From Diacronema lutheri (lineage: Eukaryota; Haptophyta; Pavlovophyceae; Pavlovales; Pavlovaceae), in the NCBI GenBank assembly GCA_019448385.1, contig JAGTXO010000045.1:249501-313500 (forward strand): a stretch of 64,000 nt of DNA. Reading direction: 5' to 3'. Position numbers and translations under genes: made by a program. Shown piece by piece: positions 1-12,000 of the stretch. The notes beneath the pieces were generated by a model that had not been told where the DNA came from, did not search any database, and was given only the letters and a program-made list of their open reading frames with translations. Every line of letters begins with the position of its first letter. The stretch's first letter is position 1.

Positions 1-1026
1 TGTACGCGACGCGGCCAGCGAGCAACACGGCGACAAAGCTCGAGCGCGTGCCCTCGCGAAAAATGACATGGTGGCGTGCGTGCAGCGCCACGTGCGATGC
101 GCGGCACAACGCCTCGAGCTCGTCGTGCGCGAGCGTCGCAAAGGCGGGTACGAGCGCGAGCGCCGCGACGAAGCCGTCGAGCTGCGCGCCGTCGCCGAGC
201 ACGTACTCCGCGCCGCACGCTGTTGCCCTGTCGTCATCGGTGGGCACGAGCAGCAGAGGCGGCGTGCGCGGCGGAAGCAACCCGTCGCTCGGCTCGCCGC
301 TGCTATTGCGCGGCGCGCCGCCGAGCCCAAGCTGCGCGGCGCTGAGGCCGCGCGGCAGCTCCTGCAGCGGCAGCTTGCGCGTCGTCGTGCGACGTGCGAG
401 GCGGCCGTCACCATCGCCGGGCGTCGAACGCGCAGACGAGGCGCTCGCCCTGGAGAGAGTGGGCGAGCGGTCGAGCTCCGCAACCGAATCGGGCAGCTCG
501 ATCGGCGGCGGGATCAGCGCGCGCTCGGGCGCGAGCAGCGGCACGCTCGGCACCATTCTACTCGTGCCCGCGTGCCACGCGCTAGCCGCCGGCGTGCCGT
601 CGGCGCTCGGCGCGGGCGTGGCGCCGAGCGGTGGCAGCGCGGGTACGGCCGCGGTCTCGGCGACGAGCTGCCGCCGGAGCTCGCGGAACCTGCGGGCACG
701 CGCGGTGCGCGCGCGTGCGTGAGGGCAGGAGCGCGCGCGCGCAGACGCACGCGCGGAGGCGCACACATGGTGCCTCTCGCCGACGCAGCGTACGCGCGCG
801 CGGCGAGGCCGTCGGGCGCGAGCGGCTCGTGCGGGTCGAGGAGGTCCGCGACGGCCGTGCGGATCTCGTGGGCGAGCCGCTGGGCCTCCGACGTGAGGAG
901 CGAGCGCACGGGAGGCAAGCGCGGTAGCGCGCGCCTTCGGCGCGGCGGTCTGGCGCTGCGGCTGAGAGTGAGCGCGTCCGTCGTGCGAGCTTGCGCTGCG
1001 CGCGGCGGCAGGGAGACCGTGCTCAT
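1..1026 (-). CDS. Cyclic-nucleotide-binding-domain protein (N-terminal part, runs off left edge)
   Basis: I place the start at the ATG at 1026 (MSTVSLPPRAAQ). Exon 1 (1026-767) and exon 2 (689 to the edge) join across a GT-AG intron in phase 2, giving ...RGTM-FRELRRQLVAE. Exon 2 stays open to base 1. Its last 50 residues read FATLAHDELEALCRASHVAL, then HHVIFREGTRSSFVAVLLAG and RVAY. That is the opening of a cNMP-binding beta-barrel: F..L...EL..L, then I.REG....F.V..G. The phosphate-binding cassette would lie beyond the window. The stretch before it (about 200 residues) is Pro/Ser/Ala-rich and probably disordered. Proteins of this type can be kinase regulatory subunits, channels or orphan cNMP sensors; this fragment cannot distinguish them. 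It follows the kinase gene on the same strand, 232 bases downstream. Confidence 0.72.
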
Positions 1027-1258
1027 GCGTGTGGGACGACCACCAACTTGGAGACTTTGTGGTCTTGCAGCCGTGAGCACGTTTGGCGTTCGGAAGCTGG
1101 AACTGTCATTAGAGGAAACACTAGGAAACCGTATATGACTTTTCACAACGAATTCGCTGGCAGGCAACTCAGCGCTCTTACCGGCTTGTACTGTCGCCTG
1201 CCGCAGCAGCTCCGCGGCCACGATGCGTGATGGCGCTCGCACCCCCCATTCGCTCTGC

Positions 1259-3596
1259 TCAGTACCCGCCACAGCTGCCCCCCTCCGCGCGCTGCCGCTT
1301 GAGCGACGGCTGCGTTGGCGCAGATGCGTCCGCGAGCGCGGCCGCGGAGCAACGCGCGGCCGACCCGCGCCCACCAACGGCGAGCTCCAGCGCGCGCAGC
1401 TGGCCGCGCACGTCAGCAAACTCGTCCTCCTCGCCGCCCTCCGCGTCGTCGGGCGCGGCCTCCGACGGCGAGCGCGGCCGGCGCGGCGTGGCGCTCGGCT
1501 TCACCGAGCGGTAGGTGGGCTGCTCGAGCTGCAGTGCGTGGTGGCCGAACGGCAGCGCGTGCGGCGTGTGCGCGACGGGCGCGAGCGGCGCCCGGCGCTG
1601 CCGCTCGTCGTGCCGCGCCGCCTCCTCTGCGACGAGGGCGTCTGCGATGACAAGGACAGGGAGAGGGAGGGGAAGGGGGTGGGGTGGTTGTGGTGAGCGC
1701 GAGCTCCACGGGCCGATGCGCGCGGCCAACGCGCACGCGTTGGCATCGGCGCGTTCGCGGCGTGCGGCGCGCACCGAGCGTTGCGCGCGAGATACAGAGC
1801 GAGCGGTAGACGGGCTCGGCGCAGTAGGCCAAGCCCGGCTGCAGCGCGGCGCCGTCCGCGCCCGCCGTGCCGCCGCCCGTGTCCATCGGCGAGGGCGCGT
1901 GACCGGGCGGCGCGTCGAAACGCGCGTCGGCGCCAAAGCCCACGCGCGCACCGCCCGCGCCCGGCGCGCCAACCGCGGCGACGATCGCGGCGCGCTGCGG
2001 TCGGCGCTTGCGCGCGCCGTCGGCGGGCGGCGGCGGAATTGGCGCGTGCTCGACCGCGGCCGCGGCCGGGCTGGCGGGCGAGCGCGGCGCGGCGGCGACG
2101 CGCGTGCGCGGGCAGCCGGCCACGCCCGTTGCCTCAACGCCTTCCACGCCGCCCGTTGGGCTCGCGGGCGGCGGCGGTGCGGGCGGTGCGGGCGGCGCGC
2201 GGCTCGGGGCGACGACAGCGGAGAGGGCGGCGTACGCACGCTCGAGGTTGGCTTGGAGGGTGGACTGGCCGGTGGGCTGGGCGGGCGGCGTGAGCGGCTG
2301 GCGCGGGCTCACGCCGCTCCCGCTGCGCGCCGCCGAGACGGGCGCGGAGTGCGGGCGCAGCAGCTCCTCGAGGCGCTCGGCGTGCGCGAGGGCGACGGGC
2401 AGCGGGTGCAGCGTCACGTCGATGAGCGCGCGCACGCGCGGCGCGGCGTGGTGGCGGAGCCAGGGCGAGGCGAGCAGCTCGTCGACGCGCAGCCGCTCGA
2501 AGGGGTTAGCGCGCAGCATGCCCTCGAGGAGCGCGACCGCCTCGGGCGAGAAGGGGCAGCTGCGCCCGTAGAACCCAAAGATCGCCTCGCACACGGATTG
2601 GCCCGCCGCCTCGGCGCGGCAGAAGCGGCGAAAGCGCCAGTCCTGCTCCTTGGCCTCGTCGAGCGGGAAGAAGCCGGCGAGCATCGCGAAGAGGCAGATG
2701 CCGCAGCTCCACACGTCCGCCGCGAAGCCGTTGTACCCGCGGCCGGCGTTCACCTCGGGCGCGGCGTATCTGCGGGCGCACGTGGGCGCGGCGGACGCGC
2801 GGAAGGGCGGACGCGCGCGCGCGCATGAGCGGGCGGGAGGAGGGTGGCGGGTGGCGGGCAGCGCACGCGCGCGGGGCCGCGCGGCCGCGCGGCTGTCGCC
2901 GGCGCGCGCGGCGCGTACGACTTGGAGCCGCACTTGTCCTTGAGCACGCGCGGCAGCGGCCGCCCGTTCACAACGTCGTGCAGCGCGGCGAGGCCAAAGT
3001 CGATGAGCTTGAGCTGGCCCGAGGGCTGGAGCAAGATGTTCTCCAGCTTAATGTCGCGGTGCGCGACGCCCTTGGAGTGGCAGTGGTGCACCGCGAGGAG
3101 GAGCTGCCCAAAGTGGTTGGCCGCCTCGCCCTCCGCCATCACGCCGAGCGAGATCACGCGCTCAAAGAGCTCGCCGCCGCGCACGAGCTCCATCACCATG
3201 TGGAAGTCGGAGCCGTGCGTGTACGAGTCGAGCACGCGCACGATGTTCGGGTGGTTGAGCTCGCGCCCGATCCGCACCTACGCGCGCGCGCGAGCGGGAG
3301 CACGGCGCGCGGCGCGTGAGCGGCGCGCGCGCGGCACGCGGCCGGACGAAAGCACACACCTCGCGATGAAGGCTCTCCTCGCGCACGCGCGTCAGCGCGA
3401 TCTTCTTGATCGCGACGCGCTGCGTCGGGTCGCCGTTGACGATCGCTTCGTACACCTTGCCGTAGCCACCCTCGCCGAGCTGCGCGGACTGGACGAGCGC
3501 GTAGCTGGGCGGCCCGCTGCTGGGCTTCTTCTGCGCGGGCTGGTCGGCGCCCGCCTTCGGCGAGAGCGCCTTGGAGAAGATCTGCCGGATCTTCAT
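1259..3596 (-). CDS. CAMK-type serine/threonine protein kinase
   Basis: Four exons: 3596-3360, 3277-2919, 2769-1796 and 1641-1259; all junctions keep phase, giving about 650 residues. The start is MKIRQIFSKAL. The catalytic domain begins near residue 38 with the Gly loop LGEGGYGKVYE, then VAIKK (ATP-anchoring Lys), HRDIKLEN (catalytic loop), LIDFGLA (Mg binding) and, across intron 2, CGSKSYAAPE (activation-segment end). ADVWSCGICLFAMLAGFFP and the C-lobe motif RANPFERLRVDELL follow. All catalytic residues are present, so it should be active. The CGxxxYxAPE segment and the DVWSCG..L..ML.G block suit the CAMK/SNF1/CHK1 groups; I cannot assign a subfamily. The 290-residue C-terminal tail is Pro/Ala-rich and ends in an acidic patch (EGGEEDEFADV), probably regulatory. 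Introns are 82-154 bases and GT-AG. Confidence 0.93.
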
Positions 3597-3806
3597 CGCG
3601 CCGGGCGCCTGGATCGCGCCGCAGGGCGGACGTCGGAGGCCAGACTTTTTTGGATTGCGCGCCGCTTTTCGGACGGGAGGAAACTCCCGTGTCGGAACGG
3701 ATGGGAACTCGAGTGTCGGACAGGATAGGACCTGACGGAACTCCCGTGTCCGACGTGTCCGGCAGCACACCCGGACACTCCGGCACGCCGCGCGGCAGAG
3801 AAGAAG
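3597..3806. other. Intergenic stretch with diverged short direct repeats
   Basis: This 210-base gap lies upstream of the kinase start and downstream of the membrane-protein stop. Between about 3660 and 3775 the motif GGAACTCCCGTGTCGGA recurs about four times with changes, some copies as small inverted repeats (GGGAGGAAACTCCC). It may hold the kinase promoter. No gene is supported here. Confidence 0.5.
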
Positions 3807-5909
3807 TCAGAAATGTCCAGTGGAGCCTGAAGGGCCAGTCGCGTTGGGCGTGAGCATACGCCGGACGCGCTCGAGCGGCAGCACCGCGAGCTTGCTCTCG
3901 CAATCGTTGACGCCGTACGCGAGCAGCACCGTCCGCCCGTCCGGCGCGAGCTCGAGGCCCGTCACGAACTGCACGGCCTCGCAGCGCGCGTCGGACGCGC
4001 TGTGCGGTAGGCACCACTCGGCCGAGTGCGCGAGCAGCGCGTGCGGCGGCGCCGCGTCGAGGGCGTAGAAGAAGTGCATGTAGTGCGAGCCAAAATAGGC
4101 CACCGAGTGCGCGCGGCCGTGGTGCGCGTGCCCGACGCCGAGCAGCGCTGCCGCACGGCCGTGCGGCCCGCGCGCGCCGAGCGTGACGCGCACGAGCGAA
4201 GTGGTGCCCGCAAAGCGCAGCCGCTTGCAGCTCGGGCCCATCGCGCCGTCGTCGCCCGCCTCGTCGAGCTGCAGCGCGCGCGCCGCGCCGCTCGCCGCGC
4301 GCGCGTCGCCACCGGCACCTCCACTGCCGCCAGCGCGCGCGTCGCCGCCGGCACCTCCACTGCCGCCAGCGCGCGCGTCGCCGCCGGCACCTCCGCTGCC
4401 GCCAGCGCGCGCGTTGGCGCCGCCGCCGGCGGGCGCGGGCACGGCGCCGATGACCAGCGCCGGGTGGAGCCACGCCTGCACCTTGGGCACGTCCGGCCCG
4501 CCACGCCCGTCGGCGCCGAAGAAGAGCGCGTGATTACGCCCGCGCAGCTCGGGCGCGCAGATGGGCGTCACGCGCTCGAGCTGCGCTGACCACGCGCCGC
4601 GGCCACGCGCGCGCGGCACGTCGACGCGCAACCGCGCGACGTGCGTCGAGAGCTTGCACGCGAAGCAGCACGCCTCGCACGCGCGTGCGCGCTCGATGTC
4701 GCGCGGCTCGGCGCGCACGCCGCTGGGCGGTGCGAGCGCGAATGCGCCGTCCGCAGCGGGCAGGTACGTGAGCCACAGCTCGTCGTCCTCACCGCCCGCA
4801 GAGCCGCCCGACTCGGCGTCGCCTCTCGTCGTCGAAGCGCGCGCGCTGTCGTCGTCGGCCGCGCCACGGCGTGCGCTCGGCCGTCGCGCGAGCCGCACGT
4901 CCATCAAGCGCGTCGAGCTCGAGCCGCCGCCGCTCCGGTTGCCGGAGAGCCACGGCACGGCGGACGGCCGTGCGCGCGGCAGCGCCGGCGCGCGCGCGCG
5001 GGCACCGTCGCGGATCGTTTGCTCATCCGCCTCGCCGTCCGCCGCCCGGCCACCGCGCGCGTGCGCGTGCGCGCGCGCGCACGCGTCGAGGACGAGAGCG
5101 GGGCGGTGGTGAAGCGGTCGGAACGCGCCGTCGACGAGCAGCAGCGCGGTGAAGCGCTCTCCGGCGCGCGCGTCGAACTGGCGTGGCACGCCGCGCGGCT
5201 GCACGGAGCAGCCATGCTGCCAATCGATACGGAAGCTCAGGACGAAACCGCGCCCGCGCGAAAAACGAGCGAGGGACGGGTTGTACGCGCGGTACCCGCC
5301 GAGCGCGGCGTCGGCGTCGGCGGCATCGGCGGTGCGCGGCGCGCCGGCCGGCGCGCGATCGTCGCGCGCGCCACGCGAGAGCAGCGGTCGCACGAGCGGC
5401 TCGAGGGAGAAGGGGCCAGCGCTCAGCTCGAGCACGGGCGGCCGAGCGCCAGGCGCGCCAAACGTGCCGCGCAGCGTGCAGCCGAGGCGGAGGCGCTTGC
5501 GCTGGCCGTCGGCCGTGCGCAGCTTGACGAGCGGCCGCGGCGTGAAGAGCATCGCCGGCGGGTAGGCGCGCGTCGGCTCGGGCAGCGACGGGCGTGCCAT
5601 CGCGCGGCCACGGCGGCGGCGCGCGCCCGCGGCAACGGCGGGCAGTGCGCCGGTAGCGTGCGGCGCGAGCCAGCCTCGCGCGCCGGCCACGACGGCATCC
5701 CCGCGCGGCAGCGCGCGCGCGCCACCCAGCGCCGCGAGCCACCGCGCGCGCGCCGGTGCGGCGGCGGCGCCGAGCGCGCGTGCAGCGCCGAGGGCGAGCG
5801 CACCGACGGCGGCGGCGAGCAGCGCGGCGCGCGCGAGGCGGCGGCCCGCGCTGGCCGGACGCGCGGGCTCGGCGCGCGCCGGCGCGGCCGCGACGAGTGG
5901 CGCGTACAT
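3807..5909 (-). CDS. Type II membrane protein, possible propeller-fold glycan enzyme
   Basis: A single open frame of 700 residues starts at the ATG at 5909 (MYAPLVAAAP). An Ala/Leu-rich stretch at about residues 25-50 (LARAALLAAAVGALALGAA) looks like a signal anchor, so the bulk should face the Golgi/ER lumen. The lumenal part has GGYRAYNPSLARF, GFVLSFRIDW, ELWLTYLP, a Cys cluster CEACCFACK, FAGTTSLVRV, FGSHYMHFFYALD and finally LLAYGVNDCESKLAVLPL. Repeated YNPSL / S.V....Y / YGVNDC blocks are typical of five-bladed-propeller glycan enzymes (GH130-like phosphorylases and mannosyltransferase relatives), but I did not identify catalytic carboxylates, so the enzyme call is an inference. A 36-base minisatellite (4310-4430) adds GGDARAGGSGGA repeats. 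Only 120 bases separate its start from the giant gene at 6030. Confidence 0.5.
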   Translation of the reverse strand: MYAPLVAAAPARAEPARPASAGRRLARAALLAAAVGALALGAARALGAAAAPARARWLAALGGARALPRGDAVVAGARGWLAPHATGALPAVAAGARRRRGRAMARPSLPEPTRAYPPAMLFTPRPLVKLRTADGQRKRLRLGCTLRGTFGAPGARPPVLELSAGPFSLEPLVRPLLSRGARDDRAPAGAPRTADAADADAALGGYRAYNPSLARFSRGRGFVLSFRIDWQHGCSVQPRGVPRQFDARAGERFTALLLVDGAFRPLHHRPALVLDACARAHAHARGGRAADGEADEQTIRDGARARAPALPRARPSAVPWLSGNRSGGGSSSTRLMDVRLARRPSARRGAADDDSARASTTRGDAESGGSAGGEDDELWLTYLPAADGAFALAPPSGVRAEPRDIERARACEACCFACKLSTHVARLRVDVPRARGRGAWSAQLERVTPICAPELRGRNHALFFGADGRGGPDVPKVQAWLHPALVIGAVPAPAGGGANARAGGSGGAGGDARAGGSGGAGGDARAGGSGGAGGDARAASGAARALQLDEAGDDGAMGPSCKRLRFAGTTSLVRVTLGARGPHGRAAALLGVGHAHHGRAHSVAYFGSHYMHFFYALDAAPPHALLAHSAEWCLPHSASDARCEAVQFVTGLELAPDGRTVLLAYGVNDCESKLAVLPLERVRRMLTPNATGPSGSTGHF
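4310..4430 (-). repeat. 36-base coding minisatellite
   Basis: About three and a half copies of a 36-base unit lie inside the membrane-protein gene and encode the 12-residue unit GGDARAGGSGGA. The unit is a multiple of three, so copy number can change without breaking the frame. Confidence 0.8.
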
Positions 5910-6029
5910 CCCGCCGCTGGCCTCGTGGCCTCACGGCAGGCCCCGGCGCGCTGGCGCGCCGTCCAAAATCGTGCGAGTCTCTTCCCTCCCCCCGCCCTTC
6001 CCTCGGCGAAAGGTGAACGGAGGGCAGGG
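5910..6029. promoter_or_regulatory. Short bidirectional intergenic region
   Basis: Only 120 bases separate two divergent start codons (5909 minus, 6030 plus). The region includes a pyrimidine-rich run (CTTCCCTCCCCCCGCCCTTC). No TATA box is visible. A shared promoter is inferred from position alone. Confidence 0.4.
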
Positions 6030-9000
6030 ATGGGGAATGGCGGGGCAGAGGCCGCGGCGCTTCCGGCCGGCCGCGGCGCGAGCTGGGGCGCGCCTCTGCC
6101 GGCGCGCACGCGCGACGACGCGCTGCGTGCGTTGGTCTGCGCCGAGGCAAGAGCGCTTGCTGTCGCAATCGCGCACCCGCAGCCGCCAGTGCGCGGCGCG
6201 TCGTGCGGGTACGTTGGCGCGTGCGTGTGCGCGGCGCGCGGCAGCACGGGCGGCGCGACGGCGGCGGCGGCGGCGCAGCACGAACTTGGCGCGCAGGTTC
6301 GCGCGCTTGCTCGCGCGCAGTGCATTGGCGTTGGCGCCAGCGCGCGCGGACGCCTCGCACCGCTGCCCGCGCCGCTGCACCTCGGCCGCGCGCCGCCGCT
6401 CGCGCGCCGCACGTGCGCGTCGCCCGGCTCGGCGGCGGCGCGCGCGGCGCGGCGCGCATCGCACGGGCCGGACAGCCTCGTCGCCCTCGCTGGCGCCATC
6501 GGCGCCGCCGCGACGGCTTCCGACGTCGACGGCGCCGGCCGCGAGTCGCCGCATGCCGCCGGCGCGCCGTGCTCGACGGGCGGCGCGTCCGGCGGCGGCG
6601 GCGAGGACGGGTGCGCGGTGCTGCGCTGGGCGGAGCATTTTGCGGCCGTGGCGGCGCCGCCGCGCGCTCGCCGCCACTCGTTCCACGCCGCGCCCGAGCT
6701 CGCCGGCGCCAAGGGGCGCGCTCGCCTCGGCGATGGCATGGGCTATGGCGCGCGCGGCGTGCGCGGCGGCGGCGTGCGCAGCGACAGCGGCGCGCCGCCG
6801 CTCATGGCGCTCGACGCGTGCGAGCCCTTCTTTGCAGCACTACGCGGCGCTGAGTACGCCGGGCTTCCCGCCGAGCTCGCGCTGCGCTCGCTGCAGCGCC
6901 TCGTGCGAGCCGGTGCGCTTGGGCTGTGCGCGGCGCGGGACGGCGCGCACGATGGCGGCGCAGGCGCGCACGATGGCGGCGCAGGCGGCGCACGGGACGG
7001 CGGGAGCGCGGAGATGGTGGGCGGCGCAGGCCTCGAACCAAAATGGTGCGCCGCTGCCGTCGGGCGCTGCGCCGCGCCGCCGCCCACCGACGGCGGCGTA
7101 ACGGCCGCTCTGCTCAGCGCCTCGGCGTGCGCTGCGATCGCCGCGCCGGTGCGGCCGGCCGGCGGCGGCGGCGTCGGCGGGCGCGCGCGGCGCGGCGTGT
7201 CGGACGCGGCGAGCGGCGCGGCGGCGGGCGACGCGCGCGGCGCGGTTGCCGTCGCGGCGCTCAGCGTTCTGCTCGAGCTCGTGCGCTGCGCGCCTGCTCC
7301 GCTCGTCTCGGCCGCAGTCGTTACACGCCCCTTTGCGCTCGCACTCGGGCTGCTTGAAGCGCGGCCGGCGCAGGGCGGGCTGGACTCGTCGGGCGTGGCG
7401 CGCGGCGCGCTCGGCGATGTGCTCGCACGGCTGCTCGGTGCCGTGCTCGCGCGCGCCGTCGCCGAGATGGCCACGGCCGACGAGGGGGCCGCCGGCGGCG
7501 AGCGCGCGGCGGGAGGCGGGCTGCCGGCGCGCGTGCCGCGTGGCGGCGAGGGCGAGGGCGGTGGTGAGGGTGAGGGCGGTGGCGAGGGCGAGAACGCGCG
7601 CGAGGGCGACAGCGAGGGCGAGGAGGGAGAGGAGAATGAGGATAGCGCCGCCGTCCTCGTCGCCCTCGCCTCCCGCTCTGCGAGCGACTCGGCCCACCGC
7701 ACGGCCGAGGCGGCGGGCGGCGCGCTGCACGCATCGGTGCACGCCGACGCTGACGAATGGGAGAGTGGCGTAGGTCATGGCGGGGTCGAGCTGGTCGTCG
7801 GTTGGGAGCCGGCGCGCGGCGGTGACGTGACGCTCGCGCGCGCGCCCGAGCCGACGCGTGTGATAAGCGGCGAGCGTGCGCGGCGCGCGAGGGTGGAGGC
7901 CACGGAGGTGGAGGCAAGGGCGGGGGCGGAGGTGGGCGCGGAGGCGATGGTGATGGCGGAGGCGGGCGCGGAGGCGATGGTGATGGCGGAGGTGGGCGCG
8001 GAGGCGATGGGGGTGAAGGGGGCGGAGGCGGCGATGGGCGCGGTGTGCGACGGGCGAGCGTGCGGCGGCAACTGCCACGGCAACTGCCACGGCAACTGCC
8101 ACGGCAACTGCCACGGCAACTGCCACGGCAACTGCCACGGCAACTGCCACGGCAACTGCCACGGCAGCGGCAGCGGCAGCGGCAGCGGCAGCGGCAGCGG
8201 CAGCGGCAGCGGCAGCGGCAGTGGCTGCGGCAGCGGCAGCGGCTGCGGCAGCGGCAGCGGCAGCGGCGGCGGGTTGGGCCCGTGCGGCGCGATGGCAGCG
8301 CGTTGCAGCACGCAGAGCGATGCGCCCGGTGCCGCTGCCGGCAGCGGCGCACCGGCCGCGCATGCCGCCGCGCCGGCCGACAGCCCCGCAGCCGCGCGGC
8401 ACACCCCGCCATGCGCGGCCGCGACCTGCCATGAGGCAGCGATGGCGGCCGGGGCGGACGCGCGTGCAGAGGCGGGGCCACGCCAGCCCGCGCTTGCGCC
8501 GCGACGTGCGGGCAGCGCGCTGCGCGTGCGCGCCGCGTCCGGGCCGTCCGGACCGGCGTCCGTTTGCGCGCTGCCCGCGAGCTCAAGAGTCGCGCATGCG
8601 AGCAACGATGGCGGCGGTCGCGGCACTGCGGACGGGAGCCTTGCATCGAGCTCGTCGACGCGCGCGCCGCCGGCCGACGCGGCTGCGTTCGCGCGCGGCG
8701 CCGTTGCAGCGTGGGAGGGCGAGCGCGCGTGCGCCGGCCCGCTCGACGCGCGCGCACCCGGCAGCGCGGCGACCGTCCCGGACTGCGCGGCGACCGTCCC
8801 GGACTGCGCGGCGACCGTCCCGGACTGCGCGGCGACCGTCCCGGACTGCGCGCGTGCGCTGATCAGCGCGGCGCTCGCGCCCGTGCACGCCTTCGCGCGG
8901 GAGCAGGCGGAGGCTGAGGCAGCGGCGGTTACGGGTGCGCGGTGCGCTCGGCAGGACGCACCGGGCGGCGCGGGCGCGCCCTCAGAACCCGCAGCCCGCG

Positions 9001-12000
9001 ATGGCGGCGACGGCAACAGCGACGCGCGCGGCGGCGGGCGCTGCGGCGGAGGCGCGGCGGCGGTCGCGTCGGCGGCGGCCGCCGCGCTGCTCGCCGCCGC
9101 GGCGAGCGTCGGCGGCGGCCCATCGGCGGGCGACAGCAGCGACAGGAGCGAGGACGTGCCGGGCTGCGGGCCGGGCGACGTTGCGTGCGTATGCCTGCAC
9201 GCGCTCTGCTGCGCGCTCGAGGAGGCGCTCGCACAGGCGGGCGCGTGCGGCGAGCGAGGCGAGCGCGCGCTGTGCGCGCTGCTGAGCGGCGGCGTCGGCC
9301 GCGAGATCTTGGCGGCGGCCGCCGTCGCGGGCCGATCCGAGCAGACGCGCGTCGCGGCCGCGGCGTGCCGCCTGGCCGGCGCGCTCGCGCACGCTGGCGC
9401 GCACGGCGGGCCGCTCGGCGGCGCGCTGCTGCCGGCGGTGGCCTTTGCGCTCGGCGCGCTGCATGTGGACGCGCTCGAGCACGCCGTCGCGATGCGCGCG
9501 CCGCGCGGGTCGGGCAGCAGCAGCAGCGGCGCCGACGACGCGCGCGCGTCGGCGGCGTCTGACGGCGGCGGCGGCGGTGACGCGCGCGCGCGAGCGGCGC
9601 GCGCGGCGGGCGGCAACGTCGGCGCACACGGCACGCGCGTGCCGCCGCGTGCCGATGCGGGCGTCGTCGCGCTCACCGCGGCTGCGGCGGGCGCGGGCTA
9701 CTCTGCATCCGCTCGCGCGGCCGCAGCGCCGCGCGACGGCGGGGGCGCGGGCTGCGCGCTTGCCCCCGCCGTCGCGCGACACGGCGCGTCGGTGCTCGTG
9801 CTCGCCGGCGCGCTCGGCGAGCTGGTGACCGACGCGCGCGTGCTGCCCGTGCTGTGGCTCGCCACCGAGCTGCGGCCCGGCGCCGGCGCGATCGTCAGCC
9901 GGAGCGTGCGCGCGCTCGCCGCCGCTTCGGACGCGCGTCGCGCGCGCGTTCGCCGCGCGCGCGCCGCTGGCGGCGGCGGCGAAGGCGGCGGCGGCGCGCA
10001 CGCCGCGCGGCAGCAGCGAGGCAACGAAACGGACCTTTGCGACGAGACGGACCTTGGCGAGTGCGCGCTTGAGGCGCTTGCGACACTCGCGCACACGCTC
10101 AGTTGCGGCGGCGAGCGCGCGCCCGCCGCCAAGCGCCAATGCGGCCACCGCGAGGCGAGCGGCGACGCCGCGCTCGTTGCCTACGCGCGCGCGCTGCGCG
10201 CTGGCGCGCGGCCACTCGCGCCAGGCGCGGCGCGCGCGGGCGTGCGCGCGCCGCTTGCGCCGCCGCAGCGGCGCGAGCGGCGCGCCGGCAGCGCGCGCGC
10301 GGAGTTGGCTGACGGCACGGCCGATACGGTGGTGCGCGCGCATGCGGGTGGCGGGCACGCTGCGCCCCCGCGCGCGCCGGTGGACGGCGGCGCGGACGCG
10401 CGTCTTATCGTGGCGCTCGCCGATGTGCCGTCCGCCGCCGATGGCGCGCCGGCCTGCACGCCGCCGCCGCCGGTGGACGCGGCGGCGCCCGCCTCGGAGG
10501 ACGCGCGCGAGCCGCGCGCGCACATGGCCGGGTCCGCGGCCGCGGCATCGGGCGCGGTGTGTGAAGGGAGCGAGCGGTGTGAAGGGAGCGGCCGCGCGCA
10601 GTGTGAATGGAGCGAGCGTGCGCCCGCGACCGCGCCGCGGGCGGCCGGCGTGCGTTCGCGCTCGCCGAGCGGTGCGGCGGCGTGTGCGTGCTCGGCCGAA
10701 CGCCGCGCACCGGACTTGTCGCGCGCGCCGGACTTGCCGCGCGCGCCTGGCGCACCGCTCGGCGCAGTCGGCGCCGCGCACGTCGCCGCGCAGCGCCGGC
10801 AGTCGGCGCCGCTCGACGCGCCGCGCGCGCGTCTCGAGCTGCGTGCGCCGCCGCGGCCGCCGTGCGCGCGTTACGACCGCGCCGTCTCGCGCTCGCTCGC
10901 CGCCCAGCTCGCGCGCACCGCCATACTGCGGCGGTGCGCGGCGGCGTTCAACGCCGGCAACTGGTGGCTCGCCCTCGCATCGCTCGCATCGCTCGAGCCA
11001 CGGCCGAACGGTGCGCCTCGCGCGCGCGCGCGCGCGAGCGCGTGGCTGCTGCGGCTACTGCCGGACGGCGCGGCGTGCGCGGCGTTCGTGCGCAACAGCA
11101 TGCCCGCACTCGAGCCTGCGGCCGTCGGTCGGTTCTTGCTCTGTGCGGGCGTAGACTGCGCGGACCGCGAGGCGGCGCGCGAGGCCGCGGCCGCGCACGT
11201 GCGGGCGGGCGGCGCGCGCGCCGACGCGGTGGCGGGAGCGCTTGCGCTCGCGCGCCTTCGGCGGCGCGCGCTCGGCCGCTTCGTCGCCTCCTTCGACATG
11301 CGCGCCCTCGCGGCCGACGCCGCGCTCCGCTTGGTGCTCGGCGGGCTCGCAATGCCGAGTGCGGGTGCGGGTGCGGGTGCGGGTGCGGGTGCGGGTGCGG
11401 GTGCGGGCAAGGGTGAGGGTGAGGGCGAGGGCGAGGGCATTGGCGGGAAAGCCATGGACGCGGACTCTGCTGCTGAGCGCGGCGCGTGGCCCGTCGCAGT
11501 CGGCGCGCTCGCGTCGGTTTTCGGCCGGGTGTATGTGAGGGCGAACAATGGCGGGCGCGCAGATGAGACGCGCCACCTCGCGCTCGCTCTGCTCCTCATC
11601 GATGCGCAGCTGGACGCGCAGCATGGCGGCGCGGGAGGCGCGGCGAGCGGTGCGGGCGCGGAGCCGGACGCGCACCGAGCACCGGACGCGCAGCGAGCAT
11701 CGGACGCGCAGCGAGCACCGGACGAGCACCGAGCACCGGACGAGCACCGAGCACCGGACGCGAACCGAGCACCGGACGAGCACCGAGCACCGGACGAGCA
11801 CCGAGCACCGGACGCGAACCGAGCACCGGACGAGCACCGAGCACCGGACGAGCACCGAGCACCGGACGCGAACCGAGCACCGGACGAGCACCGAGCACCG
11901 GACGAGCACCGAGCACCGGACGAGCACCGAGCACCGGACGAGCACCGAGCACCGGACGAGCACCGAGCACCGGACGAGCACCGAGCACCGGACGAGCACC

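Noticed and set aside
4641-6029. The upstream 463 codons of the 4,289-codon plus-strand frame
   Set aside because: They are antisense to the membrane-protein gene, are Arg/Ala-rich with no domain, and a good ATG at 6030 lies just past a short divergent gap.
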